From contig JBAXOT010000040.1 of NCBI GenBank assembly GCA_037133095.1, positions 1-8,174 on the forward strand: a DNA stretch of 8,174 nt. Reading direction: 5' to 3'. Position numbers and translations under genes: made by a program. This DNA comes from CAIMZW01 sp037133095 (lineage in GTDB: Bacteria > Actinomycetota > Actinomycetes > Nanopelagicales > Nanopelagicaceae). The notes below the pieces were generated by a model, which was given only the letters and a program-made list of their open reading frames with translations, made no database searches and was not told the DNA's origin. Shown one piece after another: positions 1-5,224 of this stretch (its first letter is position 1; every line of letters begins with the position of its first letter).

Positions 1-52
1 CAACCGCCTCCTAAGCGGTAGGTCGCCGGTTCAACTCCGGCCTGGGACACCA
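1..52 (+). tRNA. tRNA-Arg (anticodon CCU), 3' part
   Basis: The window opens inside a tRNA. The anticodon stem ACCGC (3-7) pairs with GCGGT (15-19) around the loop CTCCTAA, which places anticodon CCT at 10-12 and so reads the arginine codon AGG. A five-base variable loop follows (20-24), then a T arm with stem GCCGG/CCGGC (25-29/37-41) around TTCAACT, the 3' acceptor strand CTGGGAC (42-48), discriminator A49 and an encoded CCA (50-52). The acceptor 5' strand and D arm lie outside the window. It points toward the 79-residue membrane protein gene on the other strand, whose stop is only 15 bp away. Confidence 0.95.
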
Positions 53-67
53 ACTATTTCTATTTCT

Positions 68-307
68 TCATTTGTTCGTAAATGCGTAAATCAACGCTGC
101 AATACCTACAACAATCCATCCGATTCGTACGGATCTCTTTTGCAGTAACGCCACCCCTGCAGGTAAAAATGTCATGCTCAATAAAATGAGACCGGGAATG
201 ATGATTAAGAGGCTATGGGCGAACGCATTGTGATTGCGTCGTTGATAATCCCAGTTGATAGCGCCGACGGCAATCATCGAATAAGCCCACATGCGGTAGT
301 TATTCAT
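68..307 (-). CDS. Small two-helix membrane protein of unknown function
   Basis: This 79-residue protein starts with ATG at 307, preceded on the minus strand by AGAGAGG about nine bases upstream, a good ribosome site. Two hydrophobic segments are clear, at about residues 31-50 (rich in I, L, P, G) and 61-76, separated by a short basic loop (QKRSVR). The N-terminal 20 residues are moderately hydrophobic and may form a third, weaker helix. I do not recognise the family. It lies just downstream of the rhodopsin gene on the same strand, but a terminator-like hairpin at 341-370 lies between, and only about 33 bp remain for any promoter of its own, so it is probably expressed by read-through. A role linked to the rhodopsin is possible only by position. 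The coding call itself rests on start, ribosome site and sensible membrane pattern. Confidence 0.65.
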   Translation of the reverse strand: MNNYRMWAYSMIAVGAINWDYQRRNHNAFAHSLLIIIPGLILLSMTFLPAGVALLQKRSVRIGWIVVGIAALIYAFTNK

Positions 308-340
308 TTATCTAGCCTCTCTTAGTTGGGGGAAAAAGAA

Positions 341-370
341 AAGGGGAAGGCCGCGTGAGCCATTCCCCTT
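341..370 (-). terminator. Rho-independent-like terminator after the rhodopsin gene
   Basis: On the minus strand, starting 20 bases after the rhodopsin stop, AAGGGGAA pairs perfectly with TTCCCCTT, extended across one bulged A by GGC/GCC around a seven-base loop. The 3' arm is followed by the pyrimidine-rich run TTCTTTTTCCCCC (to about 328), giving a U-rich tail in the transcript. The geometry fits intrinsic termination of rhodopsin mRNA. On the plus strand the tail (ATCGTTTGTT) is weaker. Confidence 0.75.
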
Positions 371-389
371 ATCGTTTGTTATGACCGTA

Positions 390-1163
390 TTAGTGAGTGT
401 CAACCATTCCTTCGGCTGCAGATTTCATGCGAGCGATCTTCAAAATGGTTAGACCGAATACACACTTTGCCAAGACGTCTGCAATTGTGTAACCGATCTG
501 ACGACCCGTGAAGAGATCTGCTGCCTGAGTTGCAGAAGGGTGCTTGATCAAAATTGGAAGGAGGTATGAGATTGGATAAACGCCCCATGTTCCAATCAAA
601 AGGAGGCGAAGACGGCTTACTGTTGCCGCAACTCCTTCTGGTTGACGATCCAAAGACTTCGTGAGTTCTACGAAGAGAACCTGAAGAATGTAGAGGAATG
701 GGATTGTAGAAAGAACACCGAAGAGAATCTTGGTGCCGTTGCTATTGGAAATTTCACCTGGGTACCCAAGGATGATCATTGCAGCTGAAGCCGGAACCAA
801 ACGGCCGATCAATGACTTGGATGCTTCCTTTGCGAGTGCAAGAACTGCAATTACTTCAACGAGAAGTAGAGGTACGGTGAGAATCCAGTCGATGTAGCGG
901 TAAGCCTCATTGAATGATCCTTGTGCCGTTCCCACTGATACCGCGTTCTTTACCGATGACTCGGTAAAAGAGTTGAAAATCCGGAAGTAGTGATATCCGG
1001 CGATGAAGGTAACCATCGAAGACATGACAAGTGCGATTCGGTATTTAGGAAGAACGCGGGACTGGCTCACAAGGGTGAAAACTGTTGTGGCGAGCATGGA
1101 GATGAGGCCAAAGGAGAAGATGTTGTACATCGAGCTCCATTGCCCGTTTGATAGTTGTAGCAT
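390..1163 (-). CDS. actR: Actinorhodopsin-type light-driven proton pump
   Basis: A microbial rhodopsin: a seven-helix membrane protein that binds retinal and moves protons outward in light. With the ATG at 1163 it has 257 residues, normal for the family. Helix C carries RYIDWILTVPLLLVE, which gives Arg89, the proton acceptor Asp92, Thr96 and donor Glu103, the D-T-E pattern of proton pumps. Leu100 is at the spectral tuning site where Leu means green absorption in proteorhodopsin. Helix B has His58, probably the partner of the acceptor. Helix G has Asp229 and the retinal Schiff-base Lys233 (ADVLAK). Helix E includes GYPGE (133-137). The frame is open upstream to a TTG at 1298, but GGAGGATC nine bases before the ATG at 1163 is a far better ribosome site and the extra 45 residues do not look like opsin. 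blh lies upstream on the same strand; a strong hairpin follows. Confidence 0.95.
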   Translation of the reverse strand: MLQLSNGQWSSMYNIFSFGLISMLATTVFTLVSQSRVLPKYRIALVMSSMVTFIAGYHYFRIFNSFTESSVKNAVSVGTAQGSFNEAYRYIDWILTVPLLLVEVIAVLALAKEASKSLIGRLVPASAAMIILGYPGEISNSNGTKILFGVLSTIPFLYILQVLFVELTKSLDRQPEGVAATVSRLRLLLIGTWGVYPISYLLPILIKHPSATQAADLFTGRQIGYTIADVLAKCVFGLTILKIARMKSAAEGMVDTH

Positions 1164-1172
1164 CGAAAATGA

Positions 1173-1178
1173 TCCTCC
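1173..1178 (-). promoter_or_regulatory. Ribosome binding site that sets the rhodopsin start
   Basis: GGAGGA on the minus strand, nine bases before the ATG at 1163. It is a near-perfect anti-16S match and lies inside the longer open frame that begins with TTG at 1298, which has no such site. This decides for a 257-residue protein over a 302-residue one. Confidence 0.85.
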
Positions 1179-1289
1179 AATTAGGTCGACAGGAGCGGGG
1201 GATCCGAGGTGGCTCGGCGTTCCGAATCGTTGCGTAAATTGTTCAGAGAAATCGCTGAGAGTGCCACTTGAAATTGATGTTTTTTGGGT

Positions 1290-1318
1290 ATTTCTCAAGA
1301 AATCATCAAATTTCTCAA
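1290..1318 (-). repeat. Two 9-bp direct repeats, 20 bp apart
   Basis: TTGAGAAAT appears exactly twice on the minus strand (1318-1310 and 1298-1290), start-to-start distance 20 bp, about two helical turns, separated by TTGATGATTTC. The position in the spacer between blh and the rhodopsin gene suggests a site for a regulator binding the same face of the helix. AT-rich repeats of this length can also occur by chance. Confidence 0.5.
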
Positions 1319-1324
1319 CGCAGA

Positions 1325-2284
1325 CTAGTTTTTGAGCGCCTGACGGTCGAAGCGGGCCGTAGTGAGCATATGGGGAACGGTAAGCGCCCAGATCACGACC
1401 AGAGTGGACCAGAGCAGTCCGGAGGCAAAATTGCCACGATCGAGGACCATCAGAGCGGCGGCAAGTGCGATGGCGCCAATTACCGCGTACAAACCCGGGG
1501 TGATGGCAGCCCGGAGCGCCAGGACGCCCCTCCCCATTTCCGCTAGCGATCTGGCCTTGGTCAGTTTGGGCACAAGGCGGGCAGTATGTCGAGCCGCATG
1601 CCAGAAACCGAAGTAGACCGCAAAGGCCACCAGTGGCGGAGCGGTTAGGGCAAGCCCCCCAAGCAGTATTAGGTCGATGGCAAAGGCATAACTTTTTGAC
1701 ATGATCAAAATGGCTAACCCCGCGACTGCGACGGTCAAAGTTGCATTTCGAAGTAGGTCAGATTGCGAACCAGCCCAACCCTGAAGAGATGAATGAACAC
1801 GGCCCAGAGCACTGCCGGAGCCCGGATCCGTGAGCGGGAGAATAACCGGGAGGAAGCCCGCAGGAATTGCGTAGGCACTTCCAACAATCATCGAAAACTT
1901 TCGTTTGTGTGAAGATGGCTGCCACTCATTGCGAAAGGATGCATCGCCATATCCAAAGTGAAGCGAACTCATCACGATGACAAGTTGGAATCCGATTAAA
2001 TTCCATTTCGCAATAATCCAGCCGGCGACTATTGCGATTAGGACATATGTGATTATATAAATGTAGAAACGGATGCGGGGAGTTGAAGAAATCGAAATGA
2101 GATGATCAATTGCACCGTGTGGAATGCCAAACAGCAGACCTACGAGTGCGATGGTAACTTGTGCCGATAAATTTAGTTCAATCCCGCCAAGGCGAAGGAG
2201 CCCGAAAATCACTACTGTGACAAATACGGCGGCGCGCGAGAACCTTTCGATCCACATATATATTCTCGGCAGAGCATCTGTCAT
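1325..2284 (-). CDS. blh: Brp/Blh-type beta-carotene 15,15'-dioxygenase (retinal-forming)
   Basis: An integral membrane, iron-dependent oxygenase that cuts beta-carotene into two molecules of all-trans retinal, the chromophore of the neighbouring rhodopsin. Family motifs in order (numbered from the TTG at 2302; subtract 6 for the ATG): PHGAIDH with His62 and His67, SSLHFGYGD with His115, FWHAARH with His235 and His239, and VPHML with His311. His62, His115, His235 and His239 match the expected iron ligands. There are about eight to ten hydrophobic segments. I prefer the ATG at 2284 (319 residues). A TTG at 2302 would add six residues, and neither has a clear ribosome site; TATCGT six bases before the ATG could be the -10 box of a leaderless transcript. 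The gene lies upstream of the rhodopsin gene on the same strand and is divergent from crtYc. Confidence 0.92.
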   Translation of the reverse strand: MTDALPRIYMWIERFSRAAVFVTVVIFGLLRLGGIELNLSAQVTIALVGLLFGIPHGAIDHLISISSTPRIRFYIYIITYVLIAIVAGWIIAKWNLIGFQLVIVMSSLHFGYGDASFRNEWQPSSHKRKFSMIVGSAYAIPAGFLPVILPLTDPGSGSALGRVHSSLQGWAGSQSDLLRNATLTVAVAGLAILIMSKSYAFAIDLILLGGLALTAPPLVAFAVYFGFWHAARHTARLVPKLTKARSLAEMGRGVLALRAAITPGLYAVIGAIALAAALMVLDRGNFASGLLWSTLVVIWALTVPHMLTTARFDRQALKN

Positions 2285-2330
2285 AACCCAACGATATTTC
2301 AATATTCAAGAGCAGGGGAGTTGAAGTCCC
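2285..2330. promoter_or_regulatory. Compact divergent start region between blh and crtYc
   Basis: Only 46 bp lie between the ATG codons of blh (minus) and crtYc (plus), so promoters must overlap each other or the coding sequences. On the plus strand AGGGGAG (2314-2320) serves crtYc with a ten-base gap. On the minus strand TATCGT (2296-2291) sits six bases before the blh ATG, as in leaderless actinobacterial genes. The AT-rich stretch ATATTTCAATATTC (2294-2307) is the likely melting region. No convincing -35 was found for either direction. Confidence 0.45.
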
Positions 2331-2663
2331 ATGCGCCACTTCAGTTATCTCGGCGTAATTGCCTTTGTTGCCATATGTGCCATCGGTATAAACCTGGGCT
2401 TTCGCTTGCGCATCAACGCACGTTGGCGGGAATTATTTCTCACCCAATGTGCCATAGTCTTCATTTATCTCAGTTGGGATACCTGGGCAATCGCCAGAAA
2501 TAACTGGTTTTTTGATCGTCACCAGATTGTGAACATCAATGTTCTGCCAAAAGTTCCGATTGAAGAATTCCTCTTCTTCCTGATAGTCCCTTTGACAACG
2601 ATTTTGAGCTATCTCGCCCTTCTAAAAATAACGGGTTGGAAAAAGGGAAGAGGCGAACAATGA
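2331..2663 (+). CDS. crtYc: Lycopene cyclase subunit CrtYc (heterodimeric type)
   Basis: One half of the two-subunit membrane lycopene cyclase found in actinobacteria, which closes the end rings of lycopene to give beta-carotene. The 110-residue protein has three hydrophobic segments (about 4-24, 36-54, 78-98) and the family signatures WDTWAI (49-54) and LPKVPIEEFLFF (72-83), in which Pro76 and Glu78-Glu79 belong to the conserved P-x-E-E-x-x-F-F motif. AGGGGAG ten bases before the ATG supports the start. It overlaps crtYd by the four bases ATGA, so the two are co-translated. No crtE, crtB or crtI is in the window, so this appears to be a two-gene unit. Related heterodimeric cyclases act on C50 carotenoids; the neighbouring blh, which needs beta-rings, favours beta-carotene formation. 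Confidence 0.88.
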   Translation: MRHFSYLGVIAFVAICAIGINLGFRLRINARWRELFLTQCAIVFIYLSWDTWAIARNNWFFDRHQIVNINVLPKVPIEEFLFFLIVPLTTILSYLALLKITGWKKGRGEQ

Positions 2664-2977
2664 TTTATTCCGACATTGCTTTGGATGCAGTCGTCGTAGC
2701 CATTCTCGTTGATCTATTTTTGCTTCGTACGGCGATGATCACGCGCGGAATTTATTGGCTCACTTACGGGCTGATACTTCCATTTCAGTTGATCACTAAC
2801 TGGTGGCTTACCTCACGAAATATCGTGCAGTACGCGCCTTCGGAAATCATAGGGCGGCGTTTTTTCGGGGCGCCGATCGAAGATCTTCTCTTTGGATTTT
2901 CCATGATTCTTGCGACATTATCGTTCTGGGATTTCTTTTCGGAACGGATAGGGCGAACTCGGAAGACTCCTGGGTGA
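2660..2977 (+). CDS. crtYd: Lycopene cyclase subunit CrtYd (heterodimeric type)
   Basis: The second half of the heterodimeric lycopene cyclase. With the ATG at 2660 it has 105 residues and three hydrophobic segments (about 6-24, 35-51, 76-92). The family signature includes TNWWLT (46-51), GRRFFGAPIEDLLFGF (65-80), with Pro72, Glu74 and Asp75 corresponding to the P-x-E-(E/D) motif of CrtYc, and a following FWDFF. The frame is open back to an ATG at 2636, but the 2660 start has AGGGAAGAGG six bases upstream and shares ATGA with the crtYc stop, which is the usual coupled arrangement and leaves out a basic, non-conserved octapeptide. A strong hairpin at 3035-3075 ends the unit. Confidence 0.88.
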   Translation: MIYSDIALDAVVVAILVDLFLLRTAMITRGIYWLTYGLILPFQLITNWWLTSRNIVQYAPSEIIGRRFFGAPIEDLLFGFSMILATLSFWDFFSERIGRTRKTPG

Positions 2978-3034
2978 GCTTTCAAGGGGTGGGTATTTCG
3001 GCCACGTCGATGGACTGGAATTAGTTGAAAGGAT

Positions 3035-3075
3035 AAAACGAAGACCAGTTGATTGATGCCAACTGGTCTTCGTTT
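3035..3075. terminator. Bidirectional terminator between crtYd and the 666-residue protein gene
   Basis: AAACGAAGACCAGTT (3036-3050) is an exact inverted repeat of 3061-3075, and G3051/C3060 add one more pair, giving a 16-bp perfect stem with an eight-base loop. On the plus strand the 3' arm ends CGTTT; on the minus strand it ends CGTTTTATCC, a short U run. It lies between convergent genes (crtYd stop 2977, opposite gene stop 3113), so it can end transcripts from both sides. Confidence 0.85.
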
Positions 3076-3112
3076 AAGTGATTCCTATTTACATTGGGCT
3101 CTCCGCTCCTCT

Positions 3113-5113
3113 TTACCGGAGTCCGCCAACCTTTTTATACCCGGTTGGGCATACGGGTTTGGTTCCTGTGATCTTCTTTGTCGTCGCACCTAAAGCACAT
3201 GTAAGTGTGTATTTTGGCGCGGGGAGACTCGCAATCTTCTTCTTAGAAGGCTTGTAACCTTTTTGAAGAGTGATCTTCAAATGTGGTTTCGAGTAGGAGA
3301 AACCAGAAACGTCGATAATGATATTGTTGTTTTTAGCCGAGATAACACTGATCGCGGCTGATGATCCACCGGCTTGCGTTGTAACCGAAACCTTCAACGC
3401 TGTTGCGGCATCCGCTGGATTTGTAAGACCCCAAAGCAACGCAGCATCTTTAAAAGGGATAACTGCCTTGTAGAAGCCTTTGTTCACAGTAACCCCATCG
3501 GAGGCAAAGTGAGGTGCCGAAGCATCCCAACTAAACGACTTGGTGGATTGATCCCATATTGGAGTTGAGAGCGAGCAGACACCGTTGGTTCCGACATAAA
3601 GATTGCCTGTGATTCCGTCGATTCCAAAACCTGTTTGATCGTTCTGCGGAATTATCAAAGTTTGGAATTGTCGAACGTTAGCTTTTGCAACGCCGGTTTC
3701 ACTCGAACAATCGGTGGCTGCATTCGCGGCTAGTGGCACGGTTACTGCGGAACCTTCGATGGTGAGTTGGGTGTAGTCGCCTTTATCGAGTGTCGTCACG
3801 GTGGTGTCTACGCCGATTGCAACAGTAACCCCTGTTTTCAAATCGCCAGTTCTGACTGTCACCTTGATTGTTATGTCGGAATCAAGGTTGGATGCGTAAC
3901 CTTTGCTGCCAGGTTGCGATGCGAGATTTACCTTATTGGCATTATCGGTCAGTGTCGGAACAACATCGAAGAAGAGATTGTTCGAGAATTCGTTTGCCGC
4001 TTTTGCATCCACGAATAAACCGTCATACCCGAGATTTCCAAGATTCAGAGTATTCCAACCCGGGGTAGTCCACCTTCCAGAGAGCGCGCGACCAGCTTCG
4101 ACCAGTGGTGAGACGGCCGTGTTTGCATCAGGGGCGAGGGGCGCAGGTGCCACACCAGTTGATGTTGATTCTGAAGGAGCGGGTGAAGCGCTTGTGGAGT
4201 CAGAAGGCGTCGCCGAAGGTGAGGCTGTCGACGAAGCGCTCGCTGATGGCGAAGGGCTTGCAGAAGTGGAAGGCGTCGCCGAAGGTGAAGCATCAACGGC
4301 AGTTGGTTGCGTTGCCACGGTACCAGCAACAGCCCATCCATTAACTAGTGCTCCGTTGGTGACCCAGATTGGTGTGACTAATGAAACCATTTTGTCGAAA
4401 GTCTTTGCAACGGAATCATATTTTGCGCCAATATCAGGCATTTGTTGCAATTCGGCAGAGGCTTTCAGATCAACAAACTTGGATGTGGAATAGGAGGCTA
4501 CGGCCAATGACGCTTGGAGTGCGGTCGTGTAATCAAATTCGAATTGAACTTTTCCATCTTTGATGACAACGAGAGCACCTTTGTAACAATCACTCCACGC
4601 CTTTTGTGTTGTGGTTTTGGTGGCTGCATCCCAGCAACCGATAGAACTAGAAAAGAAATCAGTAGTCTTTGTGATATCAAAAGCTTTTGTGGTTGAATCA
4701 TAAATTGCACCTTGATCAGGAAATTTTGGTCCGTTGATCAACGAGGAAACATCCATAAAGACTTCAGTGCCTGAAGTAAGGACATCTCGTTGATACTGGT
4801 CGGTCCACCAGTTGTTCTTCACCACAACGCTGCTCTTATTCAGTTGAGCGATCGGGGCAAATGAAATGCCGGCATTAGCTGGTGCCGAGGGAACGGGATT
4901 CCCATTCGGAACCCACATCAGTGGCACGGTCTTACCTTGTCCAGTCGTGATAACAACTGACTCCACACAGTAGACACCGTTGACTTGAGCACAAGCGGGA
5001 AAAGATGTCTTCGGCACCCTTAATGTTGCGGCGCTCGAAGTGGCAGATGTCCCCACTAATAATCCAAGCAAGAGTGCGAATGAACTTCCTATAGCAATAA
5101 TGGACTTGCGCAC
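3113..5113 (-). CDS. Large exported protein, paralogue of the 418-residue neighbour; unknown function
   Basis: A 666-residue protein with a Sec signal peptide (basic MRKS, hydrophobic 5-20, probable cleavage near Ala29). The GTG start at 5113 is supported by GAGGG seven bases upstream. Regions in order: an N-terminal piece with Cys41/Cys49; a region absent from the paralogue (about 75-270) with Cys160/Cys176 and two copies of a PD-x-GA-x-YDS-x-x-K-x-FD repeat (132-146 and 226-240); a Ser/Thr/Pro/Ala-rich linker (about 270-330); a core (about 338-620) shared with the paralogue, with Cys469/Cys513 and the motif SAPHFASDGVTV (532-543); and a C-terminal tail with Cys639/Cys655 and CPTGYKK. All eight cysteines can pair, which fits an oxidising location outside the membrane. 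There is no LPxTG motif or C-terminal membrane anchor. I do not recognise the core family; a surface or wall-associated role is an inference. Confidence 0.88.
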   Translation of the reverse strand: MRKSIIAIGSSFALLLGLLVGTSATSSAATLRVPKTSFPACAQVNGVYCVESVVITTGQGKTVPLMWVPNGNPVPSAPANAGISFAPIAQLNKSSVVVKNNWWTDQYQRDVLTSGTEVFMDVSSLINGPKFPDQGAIYDSTTKAFDITKTTDFFSSSIGCWDAATKTTTQKAWSDCYKGALVVIKDGKVQFEFDYTTALQASLAVASYSTSKFVDLKASAELQQMPDIGAKYDSVAKTFDKMVSLVTPIWVTNGALVNGWAVAGTVATQPTAVDASPSATPSTSASPSPSASASSTASPSATPSDSTSASPAPSESTSTGVAPAPLAPDANTAVSPLVEAGRALSGRWTTPGWNTLNLGNLGYDGLFVDAKAANEFSNNLFFDVVPTLTDNANKVNLASQPGSKGYASNLDSDITIKVTVRTGDLKTGVTVAIGVDTTVTTLDKGDYTQLTIEGSAVTVPLAANAATDCSSETGVAKANVRQFQTLIIPQNDQTGFGIDGITGNLYVGTNGVCSLSTPIWDQSTKSFSWDASAPHFASDGVTVNKGFYKAVIPFKDAALLWGLTNPADAATALKVSVTTQAGGSSAAISVISAKNNNIIIDVSGFSYSKPHLKITLQKGYKPSKKKIASLPAPKYTLTCALGATTKKITGTKPVCPTGYKKVGGLR
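4203..4288 (-). repeat. Intragenic 20-bp direct repeat, 66 bp apart, in linker-coding DNA
   Basis: GAAGGCGTCGCCGAAGGTGA occurs identically at 4203-4222 and 4269-4288. The 66-bp offset equals 22 codons, and the copies encode the two ASPSATPS segments of the linker (residues 275-282 and 297-304). The surrounding sequence is related but diverged, which suggests an old in-frame duplication by slippage or recombination that lengthened the linker. Confidence 0.8.
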
Positions 5114-5224
5114 GATTTACCCTCAACCTTCTTCGGGTGCTTCTTAACGCGCCACATTGGAGCGTTATACGACTTACCGTTCCTTGTGCAATTTTTTATG
5201 CAGATGCTCGAACAAATATAACCG
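5114..5224 (-). promoter_or_regulatory. Intergenic region with a probable promoter for the 666-residue protein gene
   Basis: On the minus strand TTGCAC (5191-5186) and TATAAC (5169-5164) are separated by 16 bases, a good match to a housekeeping sigma promoter. The predicted transcript start near 5157 leaves a leader of about 45 bases with the ribosome site GAGGG at 5124-5120 before the GTG. No strong terminator follows the 418-residue gene here; TGCA-TAAAAAAT-TGCA is too short. The larger gene may therefore be transcribed both by read-through and from its own promoter. Confidence 0.55.

Larger units (their letters stand above)
1164..1324 (-). promoter_or_regulatory. Rhodopsin leader / probable promoter region
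   Basis: These 161 bases separate the blh stop from the rhodopsin ATG. That is far more than a simple operon spacer, so a separate promoter for the rhodopsin gene is likely. On the minus strand, TTGAGAAAT occurs twice, at 1318-1310 and 1298-1290, one repeat every 20 bp, near the blh end. A small GC-rich hairpin (CCGAG, loop GTGG, CTCGG; 1204-1217) lies 40 bases before the start codon. I could not assign a convincing -35/-10 pair. The TTGAGA copies resemble -35 elements, but no good -10 sits at the right distance. Confidence 0.45.

Noticed and set aside
1..52. tRNA 3' end as an integration site for a mobile element
   Set aside because: I found no second copy of the tRNA 3' end in the window and no integrase; the neighbouring genes look like core or lineage genes.
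1164..1298. N-terminal extension of the rhodopsin from a TTG at 1298
   Set aside because: It has no ribosome site, the extra residues do not resemble opsins, and the GGAGGA-ATG pair at 1178-1161 gives the normal family length.
1003..1335. Plus-strand open frame opposite the rhodopsin gene and its leader
   Set aside because: It is antisense to a clear rhodopsin and has no recognisable product or ribosome site.
3101..3121. CTCCG/CGGAG inverted repeat at the stop of the 666-residue gene
   Set aside because: Five pairs with an 11-base loop, no U run; the strong hairpin at 3035-3075 is the better terminator.
3903..4493. A 196-codon open frame on the plus strand, antisense to the 666-residue protein gene
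   Set aside because: It is open because the Ser/Pro/Ala-rich linker leaves few stops on the other strand. The product is low complexity (Glu/Gly/Ala/Val), and it has no ribosome site or membrane/export signal.
5160..5185. GGAAC upstream of the 666-residue gene as an ECF sigma -35 element
   Set aside because: No matching -10 (CGTC or GTT type) stands at 15-17 bases, and the same pair is not found before the sigma gene; the TTGCAC/TATAAC pair explains the region better.
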